From NCBI GenBank assembly GCA_004562915.1, contig SFQZ01000001.1, positions 108,995 to 172,994 on the forward strand: 64,000 bases of DNA, given 5' to 3'. This DNA is from a bacterium. GTDB taxonomy: Bacteria > Bacillota_A > Clostridia > Lachnospirales > Lachnospiraceae. Under the pieces are notes generated by a model that saw only the letters and a program-made list of their open reading frames with translations, made no database searches and was not told the origin of the DNA. Positions 35,969-45,160 of this stretch are shown piece after piece; the stretch's first letter is position 1, and each line of letters starts with the position of its first letter. The position numbers and the translations under genes were made by a program.

Positions 35969-37324
35969 TTATCCTGAAAAAAATATCCACGCAGGAACCA
36001 GTAAAATCACAAACACGATCAAAAGCATCAGAACCATGGGAAATAGCAATTTTGTTGAAGCTTGTTCACCCAGAATCCTTGCCTGCTGCTTCCTCATCTC
36101 CTGTGCTTTTTCCGCTTCTTCTTCCAACATAATCTCAATTCCCTGACTTCCTTTTTGCAGATGCTGAACCAATAACGTGGAAAGAGTCCGATATGACAAC
36201 AGCCCCGATTTTTCTCCTATCCGTTCATATGCTTCACTTTCTGCAACTCCCCGTTCCATCTCTTCGCAGATTTCTACAAGAATCTCATATGCTTTTCGCT
36301 CACCGTTTACCCGATTATAATTTATATAATCTCTTCCGATTCTCTCCACAGCTTTCCGAAGATTCACGCCGGCACTTAACAAAAGGGTCAGTTTACTTAC
36401 AATTTCCGGATAATCTTGCATCATCTGCTGACGTTCCTGTTTTCTTTTTTCTTTCAAAATCTGACGTTCTCTGAACAATAGAAAAATCGGACTGATAAAG
36501 ACAAGAATGGCAATCCCATTTTCTATTTCATTGCTCTTATTTCTCCATATCAGCTTCTTATCTTCCCAGATTTCCGGAAGTTTCAGCCAGTCGCTCGCCT
36601 GATTCTCATTTTCTTTCTGCACAAGATTTGAAATCTGTTCCTGAATGTCCAAAAGAGGCGGAAAGACTTTTACATATTGATAATACATTTGTTCCTCATC
36701 CTGCAGTCTGACAGCAGCAGACAGACATATTACCTTTCCTTCCTGAGGCAAGTCGTTTCCCAGATTTCCATCCCAATCCACACTTTCCGAATCACTGGTC
36801 ATCCAGCTAATCTCTACCGGATATTCTTCCAGACTTTCCGGAAGAACCAGTTTCTGATTCACATAATCCGCTGATGTGTTATCCCCCAGAATAATCTCAC
36901 TCAGTCTTTCTCTCACTTCATGAAAAATTTCATTTTTTTCTTCCTGTGTCAGACTTTTTTCATCGATATTCACCACCAGACTTTCTTTTCCGGTCCTTCC
37001 TTTTTCGTCTTTCCATTCTACCTCGAGTTCTTCCTGCTGTTTTCCGGAACCATATTCTGGGCGGGGCAGTTTTGTAATTTTTTCTTCATTCAGATAGAGA
37101 ACACCCCTCATCAAAATGACAAGAATACTTCCTGCCGCCATCATTGACCATGTTTTAAAAAGAATTCTCTTACTCACCCATTCCGGAAGATACCGCCCTT
37201 TCTTTTTCCCCTGTCTGATCATCCATGTAATTGGCCGATATTTCCATGGTCCTTCTTCTTTTCTTCCCATAATTACCATCACTGCCATAAACATTAAAAT
37301 CAGTATTCCGATTCCCTGAATCAT
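35969..37324 (-). CDS. Tad platform protein (TadC-like)
   Basis: 451 residues. Membrane segments at the N-terminus (about 1-20 and 55-75), an extracytoplasmic insertion (about 80-260), another segment (about 268-285), and a C-terminal T2SS-F domain (YPEIVSKLTLLLSAGVNLRK near 315-334) ending in a membrane helix. It forms the inner-membrane platform with TadB. Its start overlaps the TadB stop (ATGA). The N-terminal insertion is longer than in proteobacterial TadC. Confidence 0.85.
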   Translation of the reverse strand: MIQGIGILILMFMAVMVIMGRKEEGPWKYRPITWMIRQGKKKGRYLPEWVSKRILFKTWSMMAAGSILVILMRGVLYLNEEKITKLPRPEYGSGKQQEELEVEWKDEKGRTGKESLVVNIDEKSLTQEEKNEIFHEVRERLSEIILGDNTSADYVNQKLVLPESLEEYPVEISWMTSDSESVDWDGNLGNDLPQEGKVICLSAAVRLQDEEQMYYQYVKVFPPLLDIQEQISNLVQKENENQASDWLKLPEIWEDKKLIWRNKSNEIENGIAILVFISPIFLLFRERQILKEKRKQERQQMMQDYPEIVSKLTLLLSAGVNLRKAVERIGRDYINYNRVNGERKAYEILVEICEEMERGVAESEAYERIGEKSGLLSYRTLSTLLVQHLQKGSQGIEIMLEEEAEKAQEMRKQQARILGEQASTKLLFPMVLMLLIVFVILLVPAWIFFSG

Positions 37325-38064
37325 ATAGAAATCCTCACAATTTTTCTTCCGAGCCGGAAGCTGAAAAAATATATGCCAAGGCAAACAGTCATAACCATAT
37401 TGCCCAGCAGGTTATGATAAAGAACATCCAGAAACCCTTCCGAAGTTATCTGCATATATATGATCATTCCTCCCGGTACCAGACTCATTACCAACTGTTC
37501 CATCTTTTTTCCGGCTATAGACACGTCAATTTCCCGTTCTACACGGATTTTTTCACCAATGATTCGAGACATTTTCTCTATGATTTTTCCGAGATTTCCA
37601 CCGGTTCTTCTGGAAATCAAAAAGATTTCCCCAAAACTTCTGATGTCTTCCACACCACTTCTCATTCCGAGATCCAGAAAAAGCTGTTCAATCGAAATTC
37701 CTACCCGCATCTGCCTTTCCATATAAATCAATTCCACAACCAGGTCATCCTTTTCTCCATAAATCCTTTCCAGTTCCTTTCTACATTCGGTAACCGCCGA
37801 CTCCATAGAGTACCCTGCACGCACAGCGTTTTGCAATCCCTGAAGCACATCCTGAAAATGGTACATTAGTATTTTTCTCCGTTCTTGTGTCCGCTCTGCT
37901 CTCTTCCACTTTATATACCAGATTCCCAAAGGTATCGCTCCGATAAAAAACCACCAGGATCGATAGCACAGATAATTAATTCCACACAGTAAAACCACAA
38001 TTTCTACTATATTAGTTACCCATTCTTTTCCGGTAAAAACATATCTGTCATAATTCTGCTTCAT
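37321..38064 (-). CDS. Tad platform protein (TadB-like)
   Basis: 247 residues: two N-terminal membrane segments (about 15-50), the T2SS-F helical domain (LQGLQNAVRAGYSMESAVTE, about 72-91; SRRTGGNLGKIIEKMS), and two C-terminal segments. Partner of TadC in the platform on which the CpaF ATPase acts. Start lies within the end of cpaF (17-base overlap). Confidence 0.88.
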   Translation of the reverse strand: MKQNYDRYVFTGKEWVTNIVEIVVLLCGINYLCYRSWWFFIGAIPLGIWYIKWKRAERTQERRKILMYHFQDVLQGLQNAVRAGYSMESAVTECRKELERIYGEKDDLVVELIYMERQMRVGISIEQLFLDLGMRSGVEDIRSFGEIFLISRRTGGNLGKIIEKMSRIIGEKIRVEREIDVSIAGKKMEQLVMSLVPGGMIIYMQITSEGFLDVLYHNLLGNMVMTVCLGIYFFSFRLGRKIVRISI

Positions 38065-39247
38065 TTACCATCCCCTCCAGTTTTTGTTTATGAAACAGCT
38101 CATTCGCTTTGCACAGACAATCTTTTTTTCTATCCCACTTATACAAAATCTGCATCTTTATCTCCCCGTTTTCATAACCGATTACTTCCGCTATTTCCAG
38201 CACTTTTCTGGAACGATCCGGCATTCTTCCCAGATGTATTATAAGATCGATCCCGGAAGCAATCTGACGCCGGATTGCCTCAATAGGAAGCTGCATCCCC
38301 ATAAGTACCATTGTTTCCACACGACTGATCATATCCTTTGTACTGTTAGCATGAGCTGTTCCAAGACTTCCGCTGTGTCCCGTATTCCAGGCTTGTAAAA
38401 GATCCACAGCTTCTGCTCCCCTGATTTCACCGACAATAATCCTGTTCGGTGCCATTCTGAGGGCTGCCCGGATCAGATCACGAATCGTAACCTCTCTGTT
38501 TCCTTCCATATTCGGCGGCTTGGCTTCCAGACGCACCAGATTATCAATTCCCTGAATCTGCAGTTCCGCATTGTCTTCAATTGTGATAATTCGTTCATCA
38601 TGAGGGATATAATTGGATAATGCATTCAGAAATGTTGTTTTTCCGGAAGACGTTCCGCCTCCGATCAAAATAGAATAGCCGGCTATTACCATTTTTCTCA
38701 AAAATTCTGCAGCCTCCGCAGAAATACTTTTCTTTTCTATCAGCCACTCCATCGTAATGGGATGATCAGGGAATCTTCGGATTGTAAGGATAGGACCGTT
38801 TAGAGCCACAGGATATACTACTGCATTTACCCGGGCACCATTTTCCAGCCGTGCATCCACGATTGGAGAATTTTCATTAATGACTCGATTACACTTACCC
38901 GCTATCTGTTGGACTACATCTTCCAGCTTTTCTTTTGACATAAATACTTTGTCCCATCGCAACCGTTTTCCTGACCTCTCAACAAAAATATTCTTATAAC
39001 CGTTCACCATGATTTCAGTCACACTGTCATCATCCAGTAATTCCTGCAGAATATCCAATTTCCGTACAGAATAAAAGATTTCTTTCCTAAGATTCTCTTT
39101 TTCACTTACAGACATTTTGGTACGCCTGGTATGAATCAATACCAGTTCATCAATCTGCTCCAGAATTTCCTGATCACTCCAGTCTTTTCCATTTTCCAGT
39201 GTTTCCATCAGCTGATGACGGATTTTCACAAATAGTTTCTCTTCCAC
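38048..39247 (-). CDS. cpaF: Tad pilus assembly ATPase (CpaF/TadA)
   Basis: 399-residue hexameric secretion ATPase. Walker A ILIGGGTSSGKTTFLNALS (about 194-212), Asp box, Walker B/His-box region APNRIIVGEIRGAEAVDLLQ and TGHSGSLGTAHANS. It powers pilin polymerisation. Start is a GTG after GGAGGAAA, overlapping the CpaE stop by one base. Confidence 0.93.
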   Translation of the reverse strand: MEEKLFVKIRHQLMETLENGKDWSDQEILEQIDELVLIHTRRTKMSVSEKENLRKEIFYSVRKLDILQELLDDDSVTEIMVNGYKNIFVERSGKRLRWDKVFMSKEKLEDVVQQIAGKCNRVINENSPIVDARLENGARVNAVVYPVALNGPILTIRRFPDHPITMEWLIEKKSISAEAAEFLRKMVIAGYSILIGGGTSSGKTTFLNALSNYIPHDERIITIEDNAELQIQGIDNLVRLEAKPPNMEGNREVTIRDLIRAALRMAPNRIIVGEIRGAEAVDLLQAWNTGHSGSLGTAHANSTKDMISRVETMVLMGMQLPIEAIRRQIASGIDLIIHLGRMPDRSRKVLEIAEVIGYENGEIKMQILYKWDRKKDCLCKANELFHKQKLEGMVNEAEL

Positions 39248-40275
39248 TACAGGTTTCCTCCCTGTCCTTTTCTTATCAGTTCCCTGACAAAATCTCCAAG
39301 TTCACTCCACACCAGATCATCCAGATATCCGCCTCCCTTATGAGTGGATCTGTGATAAGGAAGCCTTATCTTTTGTATCTTATCCAGTACGGATACTTTA
39401 TCCCATAAGCGCAGCAAATTTTCAAACTGATTGATTTTGGCCTGTGACATGGGATCCGTCCTGACCGGCATATAAATCAGCGTACACTGATCCAACAGCT
39501 GATAAAGATTATTGACTCCGTCACCCAGATCCAAAATTACGGTATCATAAGTACTGTAATCGGCAATCTCCTGCAAAAGCAGGAGCCATTCTTTCAGGCT
39601 GGTCTGCTGAATATCACCGGGCGATAATACAGGAGGAAGATAATCCAGATTATTGATTGTCTGGATCATCCCATTCATCTTCAGCAGCAGATTTGAGGTG
39701 TTCTGTCTCAGATAGTACAAAAGATCTCCCAGATTCTGATCATAGGTACGCTCAAACAAATATTCAAAGCCGGAATACTCCTCCATATTTAAATACAATA
39801 CTCCCTTGTTTTTCGCCAGAATCTGTCCCAAGGTAAGAGCAAATGTAGTCTTCATGGTTCTTCCCACCGGTGAATAGATTCCTATGATATCCATCTTTTT
39901 CTTCTCCATCTTCAGGGTATCCGTCTGCTCCTGACATTTTTCCCCATAACAAGCCAGTGCCTCCCGGATCACCTGATTCGAAGACTGATATTTATAAATG
40001 CTGGGATACTGTCTCAGATTTTCCGGTATCATCCCCTCTGACAGAATCATAATCTGTCGGATCTTCTGTTCCTGAATTTCATCACACATAGCTTTTTCCG
40101 AAATCAACAGAATTTCCACAGGATGCTCACTTACAAATTTCAAAAAAGTCTCCGCACTTGTAAACACACGGATCTCAAAGGGAATATTTTTCTTTTTTCC
40201 AAGGTATTCCATAAAGTGGTAAGCGTACTCCACCTCCAGATCACAGACCGCAAAAATATTTCTTTCTTTACTCAT
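39247..40275 (-). CDS. CpaE-like pilus assembly protein
   Basis: 342 residues. N-terminal receiver-like domain (about 1-110) without a clear phospho-acceptor set, then a MinD/ParA-like domain (about 125-330). Its P-loop is deviant: IYSPVGRTMKTTFALTLGQ keeps the KTT but lacks the normal KGGxGKT. CpaE proteins position the Tad machinery. The start MSKERNIF follows GGAGGAAG. Confidence 0.85.
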   Translation of the reverse strand: MSKERNIFAVCDLEVEYAYHFMEYLGKKKNIPFEIRVFTSAETFLKFVSEHPVEILLISEKAMCDEIQEQKIRQIMILSEGMIPENLRQYPSIYKYQSSNQVIREALACYGEKCQEQTDTLKMEKKKMDIIGIYSPVGRTMKTTFALTLGQILAKNKGVLYLNMEEYSGFEYLFERTYDQNLGDLLYYLRQNTSNLLLKMNGMIQTINNLDYLPPVLSPGDIQQTSLKEWLLLLQEIADYSTYDTVILDLGDGVNNLYQLLDQCTLIYMPVRTDPMSQAKINQFENLLRLWDKVSVLDKIQKIRLPYHRSTHKGGGYLDDLVWSELGDFVRELIRKGQGGNL

Positions 40276-40787
40276 ATGCTTCCTCCTCGCATTGTCAGCA
40301 GTATCACACTGCAAAATATAGGTATTGTAAAATGGATATTCTCCGGGTTTCTCCCCGGTGCCAGATATGGCGGAAATGTCTTTGTAACAAAAATATGATT
40401 CAGATAGGTAAAAAAATAGAGAAATCTTTCTTTCACATCACATCGAAAGAATAGTAAAGGAACTGCCATAACCGCCCCGATCAAAAATGACCATCCGATA
40501 CATTTTATCGCCCATCGGACTCCCATGACACTTCCCAGTACAACGAATACCTTAATATCGCCCGTTCCCAGCATCTTACACAAAAACAATGGGAACAGTA
40601 CTGCGAAGGGAATCAGCATTCCTGTCAAAGATCGTAACATTTCTATTGGCTGATCAACGTTTATGAGCAGAAGCTGACCACACAATATCCCGATACAAAT
40701 CCAGAAATTATATACTTTCTCCCACTTCAAGTCCATAATCATGGCAACTCCCGAAAAAAGAATGCAAAAAATCCCAGAAAACTTCAT
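40272..40787 (-). CDS. Prepilin peptidase (CpaA/TadV type)
   Basis: 171 residues, A24 aspartic protease with the catalytic pair in MIMDLKWEKVYN (about 16-27) and GTGDIKVFVVLG (about 74-85) between membrane helices. It cleaves the Flp1 leader. First gene of the Tad locus. Two adjacent ATGs are possible starts (40787 or 40790); the inner one gives better spacing from GGAG. No strong promoter was picked out in the AT-rich 290 bases upstream, and I see no gene there. Confidence 0.85.
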   Translation of the reverse strand: MKFSGIFCILFSGVAMIMDLKWEKVYNFWICIGILCGQLLLINVDQPIEMLRSLTGMLIPFAVLFPLFLCKMLGTGDIKVFVVLGSVMGVRWAIKCIGWSFLIGAVMAVPLLFFRCDVKERFLYFFTYLNHIFVTKTFPPYLAPGRNPENIHFTIPIFCSVILLTMRGGSI

Positions 40788-41090
40788 CATTCTCTCCACT
40801 TTTAATATTTTGAATTTTATTGTTTTGGAAAAACTGCAGTGGAATCACTGCTTCAGATCTGAAAGTATGAGTTCATTATAGACTGGTGTTTCTTATTTGT
40901 CCAGCTTATTTTTACCATTTTTTTCTTTTTGTAATATTCCTCCAAAATACTTTCCTGAATTTTGTTACATATTTTTTGCAAATTATTTCCGACATTTTTT
41001 TTGTAATACATTGCCGGATTCAAAAACAAGTTGCCGAACTTTGCAAAAGCGTGTATAACTATCAATAAGAAACTTTAGAGGTGACAAACT

Positions 41091-41582
41091 ATGAGTAAAG
41101 AAGTAAAAACAAACGCCATGCGGATTCTTGACAAACATCATATTTCCTATGAAATCATCCAGTATGAATGTGATACCTTTATCGACGGACTTCACACTGC
41201 CGAAAAAACAGGTGCCCCTGTAGAGCAGTCATTCAAAACTCTGGTAGCTCAGGGCAAAAGTAAACAGTACTATGTTTTTGTTGTCCCTATAGCAGAAGAG
41301 GTACAACTGAAACACGCTGCAAAAGCAGTCGGTGAGAAATCCATCGAACTGATTCCTGTGAAAGAAATCACAAAAGTAACCGGATATGTAAGAGGCGGCT
41401 GCAGCCCTCTGGGAATGAAAAAACTTTTTCCTACTGTCATCCACAAAAGTGCCAAAAATTATGACAAAATCTATATCAGCGGCGGCAGAATCGGCACAAC
41501 TATCTGCCTGAATCCACTGCAGCTGGCTCAGGTTGTCAATGGAAAATTTGAAGATATCACTGCTCCGCATCCGGCGGAATGA
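41091..41582 (+). CDS. ybaK: Cys-tRNA(Pro)/Ala-tRNA editing deacylase, YbaK type
   Basis: 163 residues, single YbaK/EbsC domain. Conserved features are the substrate loop FKTLVAQGKSKQYYVFVVP with the key lysine, and GYVRGGCSPLGMKK. It hydrolyses mischarged Cys-tRNA(Pro) in trans to prolyl-tRNA synthetase. Ribosome site GAGGTG. Monocistronic between the Tad locus and the TrmH gene. Confidence 0.93.
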   Translation: MSKEVKTNAMRILDKHHISYEIIQYECDTFIDGLHTAEKTGAPVEQSFKTLVAQGKSKQYYVFVVPIAEEVQLKHAAKAVGEKSIELIPVKEITKVTGYVRGGCSPLGMKKLFPTVIHKSAKNYDKIYISGGRIGTTICLNPLQLAQVVNGKFEDITAPHPAE

Positions 41583-41648
41583 TATGTTATCAACAGTACT
41601 TGCTATTCGGAACTGTAAGTCTCGGACTGCCTTTACAGCCCCAAACTG

Positions 41649-42377
41649 TTACTTTGTAAATTCATATATTCCGATTCCTGTAGCCAATGCCAGATTAAGA
41701 GAATCGATATGATCCGTATGACGGATCACAACGCTTTGCCCCTCCAGGGCAAAGCTGTCCGGCAGTCCTGTAGCTTCATTTCCAAAGATCAAAGAATATG
41801 TCTCACTTTTATCTCTTCTCAGCTCCTGAAGAGGAACTGCTCCTTTTAACATAAACGGATACATACTTCGTTTTCCGGCTTTCGCCTTATATTCCTCAAA
41901 GCTTTCAAAATAGCAAAAATTCAGCTGAAACAAGGAACCCATAGAAGCTCTCACTACTTTAGGATTGAACACATCCACCCCAGGTTCAATAATAGCCAGA
42001 TTTTCTATTCCAAATCCGATACTTGTTCGGATAATCGTTCCCATATTTCCCATATCACTGGGATTTACCAGGACCACATGATTTTTCCCGGGGTCAAGCG
42101 TATTCGAATACTTTTCAAAAACACCGATGGCAAATATATTTTCTTTATCCCGCAGCTTTTCCACTGATTTTGCTGACCATTCCAGCGGTATTCCATTCTT
42201 TTCACACAGCCCGCTGATGATTGTAAGCTGTGTCTGACTGTTCATGTCCGGGTGCAGAAGTACTTTCCGTACATGCTGCGGCTGGTGCTCTAAAAGCTCA
42301 ATAGTAGGAAATGCTCCAAATGTGTAAGTATGCTCCATCTTCTTGGCATATTTTTTTAACGGTACATCACGATTCAT
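41649..42377 (-). CDS. TrmH/SpoU-family RNA 2'-O-methyltransferase
   Basis: 242 residues with the trefoil-knot SPOUT signatures NPSDMGNMGTIIRTSIGFG (about 106-124), LIFGNEATGLPD and LNLALATGIGIYEF. The N-terminal 95 residues are a substrate-binding domain. Which rRNA or tRNA position is methylated cannot be read. Start follows GGAGGAGCAAGG. Confidence 0.88.
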   Translation of the reverse strand: MNRDVPLKKYAKKMEHTYTFGAFPTIELLEHQPQHVRKVLLHPDMNSQTQLTIISGLCEKNGIPLEWSAKSVEKLRDKENIFAIGVFEKYSNTLDPGKNHVVLVNPSDMGNMGTIIRTSIGFGIENLAIIEPGVDVFNPKVVRASMGSLFQLNFCYFESFEEYKAKAGKRSMYPFMLKGAVPLQELRRDKSETYSLIFGNEATGLPDSFALEGQSVVIRHTDHIDSLNLALATGIGIYEFTK

Positions 42378-42498
42378 ATTCCTTGCTCCTCCTTATATAT
42401 CAAACCTTAATTGACACCTGAGTTGAACTTTCCAGACAGCATCACGCAAAAAAAACACCGTCCCCGCAGCTCAGTGTCTGCAAAAACAGTGCTTTCAG

Positions 42499-42571
42499 TG
42501 CGCCTTCAGGGACTCGAACCCTGGACAAATAGATTAAGAGTCTACTGCTCTACCAACTGAGCTAAAGGCGC
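42499..42571 (-). tRNA. tRNA-Lys(CTT)
   Basis: 73 bases. Acceptor GCGCCTT pairs with AAGGCGC, D-arm AGCTCAGTTGGTAGAGC, anticodon arm TAGA-CTCTTAA-TCTA with anticodon CTT, T-arm with GGTTCGAACCC. The 3' CCA is not encoded. Confidence 0.97.
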
Positions 42572-42648
42572 TTACTATTAACTTATCTTCAACGCAAGAG
42601 TTATTATAATCAATCTCTTAGAAAAATGCAAGCGTTTTTTTCATTTTT

Positions 42649-42807
42649 TTATCTTTTCTTCTTCTTTTTCCCATTTTCACTTTTCTCTGCCAGCATTCCA
42701 TCCAGTTCTTTGAGATTTTTATGAATCTTTGTCAGCTTCTGATCCATCCGGGGATTGTTGTAACTCCAATCCCAGAGAGGCGATTTTTGAAAGCGATTTT
42801 TACTCAT
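42649..42807 (-). CDS. Small basic protein, 52 residues
   Basis: Starts MSKNRFQKSPLWDWSYNN and ends in a lysine tail (ENGKKKKKR). The WDWSYNNPRMDQKL stretch looks constrained rather than random. No domain recognised. An AAGAGG site lies upstream at suitable distance. Codon use resembles its neighbours. It sits between tRNA-Lys and trmB, on the same strand as both. Confidence 0.6.
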   Translation of the reverse strand: MSKNRFQKSPLWDWSYNNPRMDQKLTKIHKNLKELDGMLAEKSENGKKKKKR

Positions 42808-42905
42808 TTTCTGCCTCTTTTTTAAGTTCTTTCTATATAATATGCCTCTCTGTTCTGAAGGTGAATCAGGTAACTTTTATTTATGTGCTTCGCACTCCCG
42901 AAGTT

Positions 42906-43562
42906 CTAAAAACATTCGGAATGTCTCAAAATCATTTTATGAATGGGATTTCCCATGGAAGAAAATTTTTCTTCGTATTCTGTCATCACATTTCCCACCA
43001 GCATTTCTTCCTCATGATGAAGATCAAACGTGTACGCCTCCAGTGTCCAGCCTGCCTCTTTTGCCTCTTCTAAAGAAAATTCAAAAAGATTTCTGTTATC
43101 TGTCTTAAACTCCACCTGTCCCTCCGGAGCAAGAATCTCTGCATACCGCTCCAGAAACTGACGGGATGTCAGGCGCCGCTTTGCATGCCGGTCTTTCGGC
43201 CATGGATCGGAAAAATTCAGATAAATCCGTTCTACCTCACCTTTTGCAAAAACTTCCGGCAAAATACGTGCATCCATCCTCACAAAGAAAAGATTGGCCA
43301 GTTCTTCTTCCATCTGCTCTCTTTTCTGTACAGCCCGAAGCAGTACACTGTCATACATTTCTATTCCTATATAATTACACTCAGGATGGAGTTTTGCCAT
43401 ATCCATGATAAAACGTCCCTTTCCCATTCCTACCTCAATATGCAGCGGATGTTCATTTCCAAATATCTCTTTCCATTTTCCTTTGTTTCTCTGTGGTTCC
43501 TGAATTACATACGCACTTTCCGTAATTACTTCCTTTGACCCCGGAATATTTCTCAATCTCAT
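42906..43562 (-). CDS. trmB: tRNA (guanine-N7-)-methyltransferase
   Basis: 218 residues, standard TrmB, which makes m7G46 in tRNA. SAM-binding motif IEVGMGKGRFIMDMA (about 42-56), family motif NFSDPWPKDRHAKRRL (about 116-131) and the C-terminal pattern ending YEEKFSSMGNPIHKM. AAAGGGA precedes the ATG. Confidence 0.95.
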   Translation of the reverse strand: MRLRNIPGSKEVITESAYVIQEPQRNKGKWKEIFGNEHPLHIEVGMGKGRFIMDMAKLHPECNYIGIEMYDSVLLRAVQKREQMEEELANLFFVRMDARILPEVFAKGEVERIYLNFSDPWPKDRHAKRRLTSRQFLERYAEILAPEGQVEFKTDNRNLFEFSLEEAKEAGWTLEAYTFDLHHEEEMLVGNVMTEYEEKFSSMGNPIHKMILRHSECF

Positions 43563-43646
43563 AATTTATCCCTTTCTGTAGCTCCTTTTTTACTGTTATT
43601 GGTAATCTTACTACAAAACGGATTTTTTTTAAAGATATAATCCTTG

Positions 43647-43675
43647 TTTACATCCTCCAAAAAAAGGTGTATGAT
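43647..43675 (+). promoter_or_regulatory. Promoter of the V-type ATPase operon
   Basis: TTTACA (43647-43652), 17-base spacer, TATGAT (43670-43675). The leader to the first gene (43765) holds a small GGGACT/AGTCCC hairpin near 43719-43732. Confidence 0.6.
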
Positions 43676-43764
43676 GTAACAAACTTTTTAAGAGTTGATT
43701 CTTTACATTGACTCTCAGGGACTACAGTCCCGAACAAGAAAATAACATAAAAAGGAGAGGAAAA

Positions 43765-44076
43765 ATGGAACCCATTATTGACAAATTGTCGGAAATAGAA
43801 ACCGCCGCCTCCCGCATTATGGAATCCGCTGTAAATGAGACACGAATTCAAGACCAGAAAGCCGAGGAACGAACCGCCAGGTTTGACGCCCAGGTAGAAG
43901 CGGCTACTCAGAAAAAATTGGAAAATCTGCGTGCAGATCTTCAGAAAAAATCGGAAAAAGAACTGGAAAATCTGAAACTTTCCATGGAACACTCGCTTAC
44001 TTCCATGGAACACTACTTTCAGGAACATCACGAACAGATAACGGATGAACTTTATCAAAAAATAATCAGGATGTGA
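43765..44076 (+). CDS. V/A-type ATPase stalk subunit G/H
   Basis: 103 residues, almost wholly a charged Ala/Glu/Lys helix (ETAASRIMESAVNETRIQ..QDQKAEERTAR) of coiled-coil type, as expected for the peripheral-stalk G/H subunit that pairs with E. First gene of the ATPase operon, after AAAGGAGAGG. Sequence alone is weakly diagnostic; context makes the call. Confidence 0.8.
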   Translation: MEPIIDKLSEIETAASRIMESAVNETRIQDQKAEERTARFDAQVEAATQKKLENLRADLQKKSEKELENLKLSMEHSLTSMEHYFQEHHEQITDELYQKIIRM

Positions 44077-44081
44077 GAATT

Positions 44082-45122
44082 ATGGGTAATATATTATCAT
44101 ATAGTGGTCTGTCCACAAAAATCCGGGCTATGCAGAGCAGGCTTTTGACCACTCAGCAATACCGTGAACTGGCAGAGCTGAAAAATGTTCCCCAGGCAGT
44201 TGCCTGGCTGAAACAGAAACCCGCTTATGAAAACACCTGGGCTTCTCTTTCTGATGATGAACTTCACAGAGGAAAGATCGAGCAGCTTTTGGTAAATTCG
44301 ATCTATAATGATTTTACAAAAATCTATCGTTTCGCAAATATTCATCAACGAAAGTTTCTTGATTTATATTTTGGACGGTATGAATTATCTATTATGAAAG
44401 AATGCCTGAATAAAATATTTGACCACAGAGATGTTCAGCTTGACCTTTCTGTGTTCGAGCCATTCTTTAACAAGCATTCCAGACTGGATATCCACAAGCT
44501 GACAGCTTCCGGATCTATCGAAGAATTTGTTGCCAACCTGAAAGGAACACCATATTATCAGATTCTTCAGTCACTGGCAAATCTGGAAAAGCCTACGTTG
44601 TTCGATTATGAAATGGCTCTGGATCTTTACTATTTTTCCACCATCTGGCGGACGAAAGACAAAATTCTTTCAAAAAAAGATCTGGAAGAAATCACCGCTG
44701 CCTACGGCAACAAATTTGATCTTCTGAATCTTCAGTGGATTTACCGTTCCAAACAATACTACCATGTGAATACTGCGAATATTTACGCTCTGTTGATTCC
44801 TGTCAACTACAAGCTCAGTAAAAAAGATATCACAGCTCTTGTAGAGTCTGAAAGTACATCCGCATTTGAGACTGCTCTGGCACAGACTTATTATGGAAAG
44901 CATTATGAACGGCTGTCACCAAATACTCTGGAAGAAATGTATTCTTATATTATGAAACACGTTCTTTCCAAAGAAAGCAAACAGGATCCTTATTCTGTAG
45001 CAACTATTTATTGCTACCTTTATCATAAGGAACATGAGATCGACCGTCTGACCACAGTACTGGAATGTATCCGGTACGGAGTCGATCCGGACGATACCAT
45101 GAATTATATTTTTAAATCTTAA
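44082..45122 (+). CDS. V/A-type ATPase subunit C (AC39/d type)
   Basis: 346 residues, helical funnel subunit that couples the central stalk to the membrane ring. N-terminus MGNILSYSGLSTKIRAMQSR, with a repeated bundle pattern typical of V0D/AC39. ATG at 44082 preferred; a GTG nine bases earlier is also possible. Follows the G gene at once. Confidence 0.9.
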   Translation: MGNILSYSGLSTKIRAMQSRLLTTQQYRELAELKNVPQAVAWLKQKPAYENTWASLSDDELHRGKIEQLLVNSIYNDFTKIYRFANIHQRKFLDLYFGRYELSIMKECLNKIFDHRDVQLDLSVFEPFFNKHSRLDIHKLTASGSIEEFVANLKGTPYYQILQSLANLEKPTLFDYEMALDLYYFSTIWRTKDKILSKKDLEEITAAYGNKFDLLNLQWIYRSKQYYHVNTANIYALLIPVNYKLSKKDITALVESESTSAFETALAQTYYGKHYERLSPNTLEEMYSYIMKHVLSKESKQDPYSVATIYCYLYHKEHEIDRLTTVLECIRYGVDPDDTMNYIFKS

Positions 45123-45160
45123 ATGATTTATCTACCATTCTACAACCGGAGGATGTAAGT

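Noticed and set aside
39840..39880. Normal Walker A in CpaE
   Set aside because: The motif reads PVGRTMKTT, not KGGxGKT, so full ATPase activity should not be assumed.
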